64,000 nucleotides of DNA from Archangium lipolyticum (GTDB lineage: Bacteria > Myxococcota > Myxococcia > Myxococcales > Myxococcaceae): contig NZ_JANKBZ010000005.1 in NCBI RefSeq assembly GCF_024623785.1, positions 434,001 to 498,000 of the forward strand, written 5' to 3'. How positions within the stretch are numbered: position 1 is the stretch's first letter; each line of letters begins with the position of its first letter. Both the position numbers and the translations under genes were made by a program. The notes beneath the pieces are model-generated. The model worked only from the letters and a program-made list of their open reading frames with translations. It was not told the DNA's origin and did no database searches. Of the stretch, positions 1 to 8,178 are shown piece after piece.

Positions 1-1
1 G

Positions 2-640
2 AGCGGCTATCTGGTCACGCTCGCGCGCTCGCTGCGCCGGGCGCCCCTGGGGCTCGCGTACACGGTGGCCCGCGGTGGCGCGCTGCTGCTCGTCTGGCCC
101 GTGTCCGTCCTGTGGCTGGGCGAGCGGCTCACCCCGTGGACCGTGGCGGGCGCCACCGCCGTGGCCCTGGGCATGGCGGGGATGAACCTCGAGCGGCCCC
201 GGGGCGCGGTGGGCGAGGGCGTGCTCTGGGCCCTCGCGAGCGCCGCGTGCATCGCCGGGTTCAATCTCAGCTACAAGCGCGCCCTGGGCGAGGGGGTGCA
301 GCCCCCGGCCCTGTTCACCCTGTCGCTCGGCGTGGCCCTTCCCCTGCTCGTCCTCCAGCGCCGCCGCGAGGAGGCCGGCTGGGGCGTGTTGTACCGCAAG
401 GTGATGACCCGGCCCCTGTTGCTCGTGGCCGCCGGGGTGCTCTGCACGCTGTCCTTCTCGCTGCTGCTCATGGCGCTCGTGCGCAGTGGGGCGGGGGCCG
501 TGCTCACGTTGCGCAATACGTCCATCGCGTTCGCCCTGGGGCTCGGCGCGCTCCAGGGTGAGCGGTTGGGACGGCGGCGGCTCGCCGGGGCGGGCCTGGT
601 GATGCTCGGGGCCGTGCTGCTCGGCTGGCCCCGGGAGTGA
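2..640 (+). CDS. EamA/DMT-family transporter, C-terminal part (5' end outside window)
   Basis: The reading frame is open from the first bases of the window, so the N-terminus is missing. About 212 residues remain, rich in Leu/Ala/Val, with at least six hydrophobic helices. The stretch ending WLGERLTPWTVAGATAV, followed by a second similar segment ending LQGERLGRRRLAGAGLV, is the duplicated EamA arrangement, in which each half ends in a GE-R motif before its last helix. Such proteins export or import small metabolites across the inner membrane; the substrate cannot be told from sequence. It converges with the peroxiredoxin gene, with only 10 bp between the two stops. Family assignment is fairly sure, function is not. 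Confidence 0.8.
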   Translation, partial: SGYLVTLARSLRRAPLGLAYTVARGGALLLVWPVSVLWLGERLTPWTVAGATAVALGMAGMNLERPRGAVGEGVLWALASAACIAGFNLSYKRALGEGVQPPALFTLSLGVALPLLVLQRRREEAGWGVLYRKVMTRPLLLVAAGVLCTLSFSLLLMALVRSGAGAVLTLRNTSIAFALGLGALQGERLGRRRLAGAGLVMLGAVLLGWPRE

Positions 641-650
641 ATCTCGCGGC

Positions 651-1121
651 TCAGGTGGCCGCGGCGCCGGTGAGCTGCTTGACGATGTTCAGCGCCTCGG
701 TGACGTGGCGCGTGGCATTGATCTGCGAGTTGAAGACGTGCCGGACGGTGCCGTCGCGGTCGATGACGTACGTCACCCGCCCGGGCAGCAGCCCCAGCGT
801 GCTCGGAACGCCGTACTGGCTCCGCACCTTGCCGCCTTCGTCGCTCACCAGCGTGAACGGCAGCCGGTACTTCGCCGCGAAGGCCTGATGGGAGGCCGCC
901 GACTGGGAGCTGATGCCCACCACCTCGGCTCCGGCGTCCTTGAAGGCTTCGTACGAGTCACGGAACGAGCACGCCTCCTTGGTGCAGCCGGGCGTATCGT
1001 CCTTCGGATAGAAGTAGAGCACCACCGCTGACTTCTGGAGCAGCTCCTTCAGATTCGCGGGGGTACCGTCCTGCTTCGGCAACGTGAAATCGGGGGCCTT
1101 GTCGCCAATCTTGATGCTCAC
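651..1121 (-). CDS. bcp: Thioredoxin-dependent thiol peroxidase, PrxQ/Bcp type
   Basis: This 156-residue protein is a complete atypical 2-Cys peroxiredoxin that reduces hydrogen peroxide and organic hydroperoxides in the cytosol, with electrons from thioredoxin. The N-terminus GDKAPDFTLP is typical. The active site reads YPKDDTPGCTKEAC, giving peroxidatic Cys46 and resolving Cys51, the five-residue spacing that marks the PrxQ/BCP subfamily. The later R in LPGRVTYVIDRDGTV is also as expected. Length matches the family. It is divergent from the cystathionine-beta-synthase-like gene across about 146 bp; a shared promoter region is possible but I see no clear operator. Confidence 0.93.
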   Translation of the reverse strand: MSIKIGDKAPDFTLPKQDGTPANLKELLQKSAVVLYFYPKDDTPGCTKEACSFRDSYEAFKDAGAEVVGISSQSAASHQAFAAKYRLPFTLVSDEGGKVRSQYGVPSTLGLLPGRVTYVIDRDGTVRHVFNSQINATRHVTEALNIVKQLTGAAAT

Positions 1122-1267
1122 GGGGGGAGTCCTGACGTTCGACGTTCGCGGCCTTGCTAACGAGGTGCCCCTGGCGTTTCAACACCGAAGCGGGGGAATC
1201 CCAGTCTTCAACGTTGCGGGGGACGGCCGTCTTCTCCTTTCGGGCCGCTCATGTACTGTGACTGGCC

Positions 1268-2644
1268 ATGCGCTCCGCACCCCTTCCCACCGACCTCCTC
1301 GGCCTCATCGGCAACACCCCCATGGTGAAGGTCACCCAGCTCGACACGGGCCCGTGCGAGCTCTTCCTCAAGCTCGAGAGCCACAACCCCGGCGGCTCCA
1401 TCAAGGATCGCATCGGCCTGTCGATGATCTCCGCCGCGGAGCAGTCGGGCCTGCTGGGCCCCCACCAGAAGCACCTCGTCGAGGCCACCGCCGGCAACAC
1501 CGGCCTGGGGCTCGCCCTGGTCGCCTCCCAGAAGGGCTACCGGCTCACGCTCGTGATTCCCGACAAGATGAGCCAGGAGAAGGTGCTCCACCTCAAGGCG
1601 CTGGGCGCCGAAATCATCATGACCCGCTCGGACGTGGAGAAGGGCCACCCGGATTACTACCAGGACATGGCCGAGCGCATCGCCCGGGAGCTGGGGGGCT
1701 TCTACGTCAACCAGTTCGCCAATCCCGCCAACCCGCTGGCCCATGAGACCACCACCGGCCCGGAGATCGCCGCCCAGCTCGGCAACCGGCTCGATGCCAT
1801 GGTGTGCGGCGTCGGCTCCGGCGGAACCCTGGCCGGCCTGTCCCGCTACTTCGCCCGGGCCATCCCCGAGTGCGAGATGGTGCTCGCCGACCCCCAGGGC
1901 TCGGTGCTCGCGGACTACGTGAAGACGGGCACGATGGGCAAGGCGGGCTCCTGGGTCGTCGAGGGCATTGGCGAGGACTTCCTCCCCCCCAACGCGGACC
2001 TGTCCCGGGTGAAGAAGGCCTACTCCATCTCCGACGTGGAGAGCCTCGAGACTGCCCGCTTGCTGCTCAAACAGGCCGGCATCCTGGCGGGCTCGTCCTC
2101 CGGAACGCTCATCGCCGCGGCCCTGCGCTACTGCCGTGAGCAGTCCACGCCCAAGCGCGTGTGCACCTTCGTCTGCGACAGCGGCAACAAGTACCTGTCC
2201 AAGATGTTCAATGACTTCTGGATGGCGGACCAGGGCTTCCTGCCGCGCCAGCTCCATGGGGACCTGCGCGACGTCATCACCCGCCGCTACGCGGACCGGG
2301 CGGTGGTCACCCTGGCCCCCTCGGACACGATGCTCGTCGCCTACGCGCGGATGAAGCTCTACGAGGTCTCCCAGCTCCCCGTGCTCGAGGGGGGCAGGGT
2401 GGTGGGGATGATTGACGAGTCCGACCTGCTGCTCGCGGCCGTCGACGACGAGACGCGCCTGCGCCTGCCGGTGCGCGACGTCATGTCCACCCGGTTGCAG
2501 ACCGTGGACGTGCGCACCCCCGTGCGCGAGCTGCTCCCGCTGCTCGACAAGGGCTTCGTGCCCATCGTCATGGACGGGGAGGAGTTCATCGGCCTCATCA
2601 CCCGCATCGACCTGCTCAACCACCTGCGGCGCAAGCTGCGCTGA
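1268..2644 (+). CDS. PLP-dependent cystathionine beta-synthase/cysteine synthase with C-terminal CBS pair
   Basis: A 458-residue fold-type II PLP enzyme. The motif NPGGSIKDR places the Schiff-base lysine at Lys46; AGNTGL (Asn77) and GVGSGGT (181-187) bind the cofactor ring and phosphate. Residues from about 340 to the end form two CBS repeats, seen in DVITRRYADRAVVTL and RDVMSTRLQTVDV. This layout matches bacterial and eukaryotic cystathionine beta-synthases, which condense serine (or O-acetylserine) with homocysteine or sulfide; the CBS pair usually senses adenosyl ligands. There is no N-terminal haem domain. No other sulfur genes lie nearby, so cystathionine synthesis versus cysteine synthesis stays open. 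The start ATG at 1268 fits the first conserved residues (LLGLIGNTPMV). Confidence 0.9.
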   Translation: MRSAPLPTDLLGLIGNTPMVKVTQLDTGPCELFLKLESHNPGGSIKDRIGLSMISAAEQSGLLGPHQKHLVEATAGNTGLGLALVASQKGYRLTLVIPDKMSQEKVLHLKALGAEIIMTRSDVEKGHPDYYQDMAERIARELGGFYVNQFANPANPLAHETTTGPEIAAQLGNRLDAMVCGVGSGGTLAGLSRYFARAIPECEMVLADPQGSVLADYVKTGTMGKAGSWVVEGIGEDFLPPNADLSRVKKAYSISDVESLETARLLLKQAGILAGSSSGTLIAAALRYCREQSTPKRVCTFVCDSGNKYLSKMFNDFWMADQGFLPRQLHGDLRDVITRRYADRAVVTLAPSDTMLVAYARMKLYEVSQLPVLEGGRVVGMIDESDLLLAAVDDETRLRLPVRDVMSTRLQTVDVRTPVRELLPLLDKGFVPIVMDGEEFIGLITRIDLLNHLRRKLR

Positions 2645-2724
2645 GAGGCTGGGTTCCCCACCACCCCGGGTACATTCTTGGGGGGCGAGAAGTGTTTCCT
2701 GCGGGCGTGGCATGATCCGGGGCG

Positions 2725-4998
2725 ATGCCGCCAGCCGTTGCCCGCCCCCAGACAGCTCTGGCCCACTCGACGCTCCTCAAGATGGGCGTGTGGATCGCCG
2801 GGGTCATCGCTCTGGCCACGCTCGTCAGTTATTTCCACCTGCTCCGCTCCGTGCGCGACGAGGCGCTCGCGCAGCTGGCCCGGTATGTCGAGGCGCGAGC
2901 TCCACGAGAGCAGGCCCTCTTCGTGCTGGCCGAGGACAACCACGCGCTCCTCAAGACGTCCCTGGAGGAGCGGATCCGCGCCTGGAGCCATGAGGATCCG
3001 TCCGCCCGCTTCGACAGCCTCTACGTCCGCGAGCCCGATGGCGCCATCCGCTGCCGCCTGGAGAACTTCGACGGGATGAAGATGCCCGGCGGCATGGTCT
3101 CCGAGGGCGTCGAGCCCGACGATGACCTCCGCCGCCGGTTCGTGGCCTCGTTTGACGTGCTCGCCCAGCACGGGCCCGCGATGCACGTGCGCTTCACCAA
3201 TACCTATATCTCCCTGCCGGAGGGGGCGATCTCCATCTACTGGCCGGATTACCCCGACTGGTGCCGGAAGGTCGCTCCCATGCTGTCGGTCGTCCGGACG
3301 AGGAAGTCCCAGGCCAACCCACCGTCCGATAGCAGTGAGCTCTGGCGCAGCAGTCAGCGCGACAAGAACCCGGAGCGGCGGATGGTCTGGTCCAACATCT
3401 ACCGCGACAAGGTCAGCAAGGGCTGGGTGGTCTCCATCTCCACCCCGGTGGACATCGAGGGCCGCCTCGTCGCGACGATCGGCCACGATGTCCTGCTCGA
3501 GGAGTTGATGGCCCGCACCGTCAATGACCACCTGCCCGATGCCTACAACATCATCTTCCGTGACGATGGCACGCTCATCGCGCACCCCGAGCTGATGAAG
3601 GATGGCTCCTCCAACGCCTCCGACGTCCTGACGGCCACCGGGCAGCAGCCCGATGCCTCCATCTCCCAGGAGCAGCGCGCCCACCTCAAGAGCACCTTCG
3701 AGCGCGTGAAGGGACGCCAGCCCGGGCAGGTCATCGTCGAGGATCCGGAGTATGGCGAATACATCGCCGTGACGCGGCTGAAGGGCCCCGGCTGGTACTT
3801 CGCCACCGTCCTCCCCCAGAACGTGGTGACCCGGCCCGCCCTCCGGGCCGCCCGCTACGTCCTCGGTGTCGGTGTCCTCTCGCTCGTCCTGGCGCTGGCC
3901 ATCATGTACCGGGTGCTCAACGTCCAGCTCTCCCGCCCGTTGCTGGCCTTCACCCGCGCCGCCGATCAAGTGACGGCCGGTGACTTCAAGGTCTCGCTGG
4001 ATACCTCGCGCAACGACGAGCTGGGGCGGCTCGCGAGCGCCTTTCAGTTGATGACCGAGGAGGTCCAGCGCCGCGAGGAAGCCCTGCGTCAGGCCAACGA
4101 GGGGCTGGAACAGCGCGTGGAGGAGCGCACCCGCGAGCTGAAGGCGCTCCACCAGCAGTTGGTGGGGGTGGCGCGGCAGGCCGGCATGGCGGAGATCGCC
4201 ACCAACGTGCTGCACAACGTGGGCAATGTCCTCAACAGCGTCTTCACCTCGGCGACGTTGGCGAGGGAGCAGTTGACCGGGATGAAGCTCGAGCACGTGG
4301 GCCGGGTGGGGGGGCTGCTCGAGGAGAACCAGGCCTCCCTCGCGACCTTCCTCACCCAGGACGAGCGCGGCCGGGTCGTGGCTCCCTTCTTGATACAGCT
4401 GGGGCAACACCTGACGGAGGATCGCCAGGAGATCCTCTCCCTGCTCGATGACCTGGGCCGGTACACCGCGCACATCGGCACCATCGTCAAGGTCCAGCAG
4501 AACTACGCCAGCGCCCCCAAGCTTCACGAGCCCGTCCAGGTGGCGGAGCTGCTCGAGGACGCCCTGCGCATCAACGTGACCGCGCTCGGCCGCTCCGACA
4601 TCCAGGTGGAGCGGCACATCGCTCCCCTGCCTCCGGTGGTGACGGACAAGCACAAGGTGCTGATGATCCTCGTCAACCTGATCAGCAACGCCAGGTATGC
4701 GATGGACTCCGTCCCCGCGGGGCAACGGCTCCTGAGCCTGAGAATCGACACTCCCGTGGAGGGCCGCCTCCGTGTGTCGGTCACCGACAATGGGGTGGGA
4801 ATTGCCCAGGAGATGCTCACGAGCATCTTCCAGCATGGGTTCACCACCCGCGAGGGTGGGCACGGCTTTGGATTGCACGCCAGTGCGCTGGCCGCTCAGG
4901 ATCTGGGGGGGTCGCTGGTGGCGCGGAGCGAGGGGCCGGGACGCGGGGCCACCTTCATCCTGGAACTGCCCTGTCAGGACGGTGGGCGCAAGGCGTAG
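2725..4998 (+). CDS. Membrane sensor histidine kinase (Cache-like sensor, HAMP, HNVGN-type kinase)
   Basis: A 757-residue sensor kinase. TM1 lies at about 20-40, followed by a roughly 330-residue periplasmic region with Cache-like features, TM2 at about 375-398 and a HAMP linker (SRPLLAFTRAADQV). A coiled coil follows (EALRQANEGLEQRVEERTRE), then the histidine box in the form VLHNVGNVLNS, with His497 as likely phospho-acceptor. The ATPase domain shows an N-box (NLISNARYAMDS), DNGVGI and GGHGFGLH. The HNVGN box differs from the common HExxxP box but is known in one kinase subgroup. No response regulator adjoins, so it is an orphan kinase; the signal is unknown. The stop codon TAG coincides with the start of a REP-like element. 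Confidence 0.88.
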   Translation: MPPAVARPQTALAHSTLLKMGVWIAGVIALATLVSYFHLLRSVRDEALAQLARYVEARAPREQALFVLAEDNHALLKTSLEERIRAWSHEDPSARFDSLYVREPDGAIRCRLENFDGMKMPGGMVSEGVEPDDDLRRRFVASFDVLAQHGPAMHVRFTNTYISLPEGAISIYWPDYPDWCRKVAPMLSVVRTRKSQANPPSDSSELWRSSQRDKNPERRMVWSNIYRDKVSKGWVVSISTPVDIEGRLVATIGHDVLLEELMARTVNDHLPDAYNIIFRDDGTLIAHPELMKDGSSNASDVLTATGQQPDASISQEQRAHLKSTFERVKGRQPGQVIVEDPEYGEYIAVTRLKGPGWYFATVLPQNVVTRPALRAARYVLGVGVLSLVLALAIMYRVLNVQLSRPLLAFTRAADQVTAGDFKVSLDTSRNDELGRLASAFQLMTEEVQRREEALRQANEGLEQRVEERTRELKALHQQLVGVARQAGMAEIATNVLHNVGNVLNSVFTSATLAREQLTGMKLEHVGRVGGLLEENQASLATFLTQDERGRVVAPFLIQLGQHLTEDRQEILSLLDDLGRYTAHIGTIVKVQQNYASAPKLHEPVQVAELLEDALRINVTALGRSDIQVERHIAPLPPVVTDKHKVLMILVNLISNARYAMDSVPAGQRLLSLRIDTPVEGRLRVSVTDNGVGIAQEMLTSIFQHGFTTREGGHGFGLHASALAAQDLGGSLVARSEGPGRGATFILELPCQDGGRKA

Positions 4999-5034
4999 AC
5001 CCTCACCCCAGCCCTCTCCCAGAGGGAGAGGGGG
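4996..5034 (+). repeat. REP-like palindromic element, copy 1
   Basis: The element begins TAGACCCTCACCCC and continues with the inner palindrome CCCTCTCCC-AGA-GGGAGAGGG. The kinase stop codon TAG is the first triplet of the element. The same core recurs at 5061-5094 (inverted), 8120-8156 and 53281-53317, differing mainly at two bases after ACCCTCACCCC. Confidence 0.85.
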
Positions 5035-5060
5035 CATACACGGTGAGGAAGCGGGTTGGA

Positions 5061-5094
5061 CCCTCTCCCTCTGGGAGAGGGACGGGGTGAGGGT
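5061..5094 (-). repeat. REP-like palindromic element, copy 2 (inverted to copy 1)
   Basis: Reverse complement of the same element, lying head to head with copy 1 across a 26-bp spacer. Together the two can form one long hairpin of about 34 bp per arm between the convergent kinase and TPR genes. RNA from either side would fold here, so the pair may act as a bidirectional terminator or an RNA-end stabiliser (inferred). Confidence 0.85.
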
Positions 5095-5117
5095 ATGGGG
5101 TGTACCCGGGTTCCCCT

Positions 5118-7025
5118 CTACTTCGCGCTGCTCAGACGCTTCGCCGCCGCCGCCGCGTCCGGATGGTCCTTCTGCAGCTCCGCCGCCTTCTCGTACTCGG
5201 CTTTCGCCTCCACCAGCTTGCCCGACGCTTCCAGCAGCTGGCCCAGTGCGTAGTGCGGTTCGCCAAAGGCCGGGTCCATCTTCACCGAGCCCCGGAAGGA
5301 CTGCTCCGCCTCCTTCGGCTTGCCCAGCTGGTACAGCGCGTGCCCCAGGTACAGCAGTCCGTAGGCGTGCCCCGGCTCCAGCGCCACCACGTCCCCCAGC
5401 ACCTTCACCGCCTTCTCCTTGTCCCCGCCTCGCAGGTACAGGAAGCCCAGCTCCGCCTTCGCGTCCAGCTGCGCCGGATCCTTCTTCGTCACTTCCTCCA
5501 GCTCCGGCACCGCCAGGTCCGGCCGCCCCCGCCTCGAGTGCAGGATGCCCAGCCGCGCCAGCGCCGCCGTGTCCGCCTCCTCGCCCTCCTTCGGCTTCAG
5601 CTGCTTCTCCGCCCCGTCGTAGTTCCCCATCGCCAGGTACAGGTCCGCCAGCCCCAGCTTCGCCGCCTGGTTCTCCGGCTCCTCCGCCAGCACCGCCTCG
5701 TACAGCGGCGCCGCCTTCGCTCCCACCCGCTTGCGCGCGTAGGCCTTCGCCAGCGCCAGCCGGGCCTCCGTCGTCGGCTCCAGCGACAGTCGCTCCTCGT
5801 ACTGCGCGATGGCCCCGTCCAACTCACCCTTCGCCAGCAGCGCGTCGCCGTACGCCGCCCGCGCGCTCGCGTCCTTCGGGAAGCCCTCCACCGCCTTCGC
5901 CAGCGTCGCCACCGCTTCGTCCACCTTCCCCATCCCCAGGTACGCCCTCGCCAACCCCTGCCACGCCTCCGTGTTCGGCTTGCCGTCCTCCGCGCTCGCC
6001 TCCAGCGCCTTCTTGTACGCCTCCACCGCCCGGTCCTTCTTGCCCTGCGCCAGGTAGCTCGCCCCCAGCTGCGTGTATGGACCGCTCGCCCTCCGAGGCT
6101 CCAGCGACAGCGCCTTCTCGAAGTGCTTCGTCGACCGGATGTGGTCGTCCTTGCGGAAGTACGCCATCCCCAGGTTGAAGTGCGCCTCCGCGTACTTCGG
6201 GTCCGCCGCCACCGCCTTGCGGAAGCTCTCCAGCGCCTTGGCGTACTTTCCCTGCGCGTCCAGCGCCACTCCCAGGTTGTTGTGCGCCAGCGCGTGCTTC
6301 GGCGCCACCGCCAGCGCCTTCTCGTACTCGGACACCGCCCCGTCCAGCGTGCCCTCGCGCATCAGCAGCACACCCAGGTTGTAGTGCGCCTCCGCGTCCG
6401 CCGGCGCCAGCCGCGCCGCCTCCCGCAGCGTCTCCTGGGCCTCTCCCGCGAGCCCCTTGTCCGCCAGCCCCTTGCCCAGGTTCACCCGCGCCGCCGTCAG
6501 CTTCTCGTCCAGCTTCAGCGCCTCCCGGTACGCCGAGATGGCTTCGTCCGCCTTCCCCGCGCGCTGCAGCGCCTCGCCCAGGTTGAAGCGCAGCTCCGCG
6601 TCCTTCGGCGCCAGCTCCACCGCCTTCGTGAAGCGCGCGATCGCCGTGTCCCGCTCGTCCAGCGCCCTCGCCAGCAGCCCGCGCTCGGCGTGCAGCCCCG
6701 CCTCCTGCGGCCACGTGGCCAGCGCCGCGTCCAGCAGCTCCCGCGCCTTGTCCGTCTCCCCCGACAGCCGCAGCGCTCGCGCCAGCGCCACCTTCGGCGG
6801 CAGCAGCTCCGGCTCCCGCTCCGTCAGCTTCCTCAGGGGCGCCACCGCCTTCCGCGGTTGCCCCTGCGCCAGGAAGGCCGTCCCCAACCGGAACAGCTTC
6901 TCCGCCTCGGCGGACATCTCCGCCCGCGCCACGGACTCCACCACCGTCTCCTCCGGCGGCGGCGTCTCCACCTCAGGCGTCTGGGCGGTGAGCAGCTGGA
7001 ACACCAGCAGGCCAGCTCGCGTCAT
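5118..7025 (-). CDS. TPR repeat protein, last gene of Glt/Nfs-like envelope operon
   Basis: About 635 residues made almost wholly of tetratricopeptide repeats; I see roughly 15 or more units of the kind AEAHYNLGVLLMREGTLDGA and ALAHNNLGVALDAQGKYAKA. The short hydrophobic N-terminus (MTRAGLLVFQLLTAQ) suggests export, though it is a weak signal peptide. The ATG at 7025 overlaps the stop of the upstream lipoprotein gene as TGATG, which decides this start over the GTG just before it. TPR proteins serve as assembly scaffolds; in the Glt machine (GltD, GltE) they sit in the periplasm or at the outer membrane. Placement in that class rests on neighbours, not on a diagnostic motif. Confidence 0.85.
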   Translation of the reverse strand: MTRAGLLVFQLLTAQTPEVETPPPEETVVESVARAEMSAEAEKLFRLGTAFLAQGQPRKAVAPLRKLTEREPELLPPKVALARALRLSGETDKARELLDAALATWPQEAGLHAERGLLARALDERDTAIARFTKAVELAPKDAELRFNLGEALQRAGKADEAISAYREALKLDEKLTAARVNLGKGLADKGLAGEAQETLREAARLAPADAEAHYNLGVLLMREGTLDGAVSEYEKALAVAPKHALAHNNLGVALDAQGKYAKALESFRKAVAADPKYAEAHFNLGMAYFRKDDHIRSTKHFEKALSLEPRRASGPYTQLGASYLAQGKKDRAVEAYKKALEASAEDGKPNTEAWQGLARAYLGMGKVDEAVATLAKAVEGFPKDASARAAYGDALLAKGELDGAIAQYEERLSLEPTTEARLALAKAYARKRVGAKAAPLYEAVLAEEPENQAAKLGLADLYLAMGNYDGAEKQLKPKEGEEADTAALARLGILHSRRGRPDLAVPELEEVTKKDPAQLDAKAELGFLYLRGGDKEKAVKVLGDVVALEPGHAYGLLYLGHALYQLGKPKEAEQSFRGSVKMDPAFGEPHYALGQLLEASGKLVEAKAEYEKAAELQKDHPDAAAAAKRLSSAK

Positions 7026-7663
7026 CACAGTTTCTCCACGTAGGGGCTCGCGCGTGCGTCGAAAGTCTTCTTCGCCAGGGCGGCCTTCTTCACCTCCCAG
7101 GCCTCCCGCGCTGTCTTCTCCTGGGCAATGTCTTCCGCCAACTCCCCCCGCTCCTCCTTCACCTCCGCCTCACACTTGGAGACCTGCCCCTCGTACTTCT
7201 TCACGTCCAGCTTCTCGCTGCCCTCCACCTTCGCCTTGCGCGTCGACTGCAACCGCGCCAGCTCGTAGCGCGCGAACGCACAGCGCAGCGACAGCTGCTC
7301 CACATCCCGGAGGCCCACGTTCAGGCGCTGCTTCGCCCTCAGGTACGCCACCCGCGCCCGCGCCTCCTCGATGGCCAGCTTCGCCACCTCCCTCGAGGCC
7401 GCGTCCGGCGCACGGTCCTCCTCCTCCTCGGCCGCCGACTCGCGCGCCTTCGCCCTCCGGATGGCGTCTCGCGCCCTCAGCACCTCGTTGCTGGCCTCGT
7501 CCACCGTGTCGATGGCCAGCGCCAGGTCGTTCTCCGACTCCAACAGCTCGATTCGGCTCTCGTACGGCAGCTTCGACACCAGCTGGTCCGGGACCCTCAT
7601 CCCGTAGCGGGGGCCGCACGCCGCGGCGAGCAGCAGCAGGACTGGCAGGACTGTGCGCTTCAT
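7025..7663 (-). CDS. Lipoprotein with long charged helical region
   Basis: A 212-residue protein whose N-terminus MKRTVLPVLLLLAAACGPRYG is a clear lipoprotein signal with lipobox AAAC. The mature part is almost all predicted helix, rich in Ala/Glu/Arg/Lys, with coiled-coil character (LLESENDLALAIDTVDEA, then AKLAIEEARARVAYLRAKQR). No catalytic family is apparent. The start ATG overlaps the preceding stop as ATGA, and the stop overlaps the TPR gene start as TGATG, so translation is probably coupled. It likely anchors part of the envelope complex coded by this operon; I do not recognise it as a named Glt or Nfs subunit. Confidence 0.85.
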   Translation of the reverse strand: MKRTVLPVLLLLAAACGPRYGMRVPDQLVSKLPYESRIELLESENDLALAIDTVDEASNEVLRARDAIRRAKARESAAEEEEDRAPDAASREVAKLAIEEARARVAYLRAKQRLNVGLRDVEQLSLRCAFARYELARLQSTRKAKVEGSEKLDVKKYEGQVSKCEAEVKEERGELAEDIAQEKTAREAWEVKKAALAKKTFDARASPYVEKL

Positions 7664-8178
7664 GGAACGGTCGCCTCGAAGCGGCCAAAGATGGTACGGC
7701 CGGAGTAGACGTCGGTGCCGTTGGTGAAGGTGATGTGCAGCTCCCCCGTCACCTTCTTCCCCGAGTCCAGGTACCCGTCGAACACGAGCTCCCCTCGGGC
7801 TATCGCGGGGAACTGGCGCGCCGGTTCGTCCAGCACGCTCCGGCTCACCGTGCCTCGTTGTGGGCCTTCGGTGTTTCCCACCCGCTGCGCCAGGTCGATG
7901 GCGACTCGTGGCTCCAGGGTGGTTCCTTCCAGCTTCGCCGCCACCTTGAGGAGCGTGTCCTCTCCCGCTCCCTGGGGACGCAGGAAGCTCACGGACACCT
8001 CCGTCTCCGAGGCCTGGGCCTCGGCTCGCTCGTAGCTCAGGTCCAGCAGCGGGGTGACGCTGCCCTCGAGCACCTTGGCGGGTGCACAGGCCATCAGGGT
8101 GAACGCAAGCAGGGGAGGGTAGACCCTCACCCCGGCCCTCTCCCAGAGGGAGAGGGTGCTCGGAACCCGGGGTCTCAT
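7660..8178 (-). CDS. Putative lipoprotein whose 5' end is built from a REP-like element
   Basis: An ATG at 8178 overlaps the upstream TPR gene stop as ATGA and gives a 172-residue product beginning MRPRVPSTLSLWERAGVRVY. The segment LSLWERAGVRV is translated REP element (copy 3), not conserved protein. A GTG inside the element, at 8130, would instead give MRVYPPLLAFTLMAC, a tidy lipoprotein signal with lipobox LMAC and a 156-residue product. Either way the mature part starts CAPAKVLEG and is beta-rich (VSVSFLRPQGAG, GKKVTGELHITFTNGTDV). No known domain is recognised. The stop overlaps the next lipoprotein gene start as ATGA. The gene is well supported, its start is not. Confidence 0.75.
   Translation of the reverse strand: MRPRVPSTLSLWERAGVRVYPPLLAFTLMACAPAKVLEGSVTPLLDLSYERAEAQASETEVSVSFLRPQGAGEDTLLKVAAKLEGTTLEPRVAIDLAQRVGNTEGPQRGTVSRSVLDEPARQFPAIARGELVFDGYLDSGKKVTGELHITFTNGTDVYSGRTIFGRFEATVP
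8120..8156 (+). repeat. REP-like palindromic element, copy 3, inside a coding region
   Basis: It starts TAGACCCTCACCCCGG and contains the CCCTCTCCC-AGA-GGGAGAGGG palindrome. It lies within the 5' coding part of the lipoprotein gene ending at 7660, is read in frame on the minus strand and offers an in-frame GTG start at 8130. Confidence 0.85.

Noticed and set aside
8130-8178. LSLWERAGVRV taken as a conserved protein motif
   Set aside because: It is the translation of a dispersed REP-like DNA element, also found at three other places in this window outside homologous genes.
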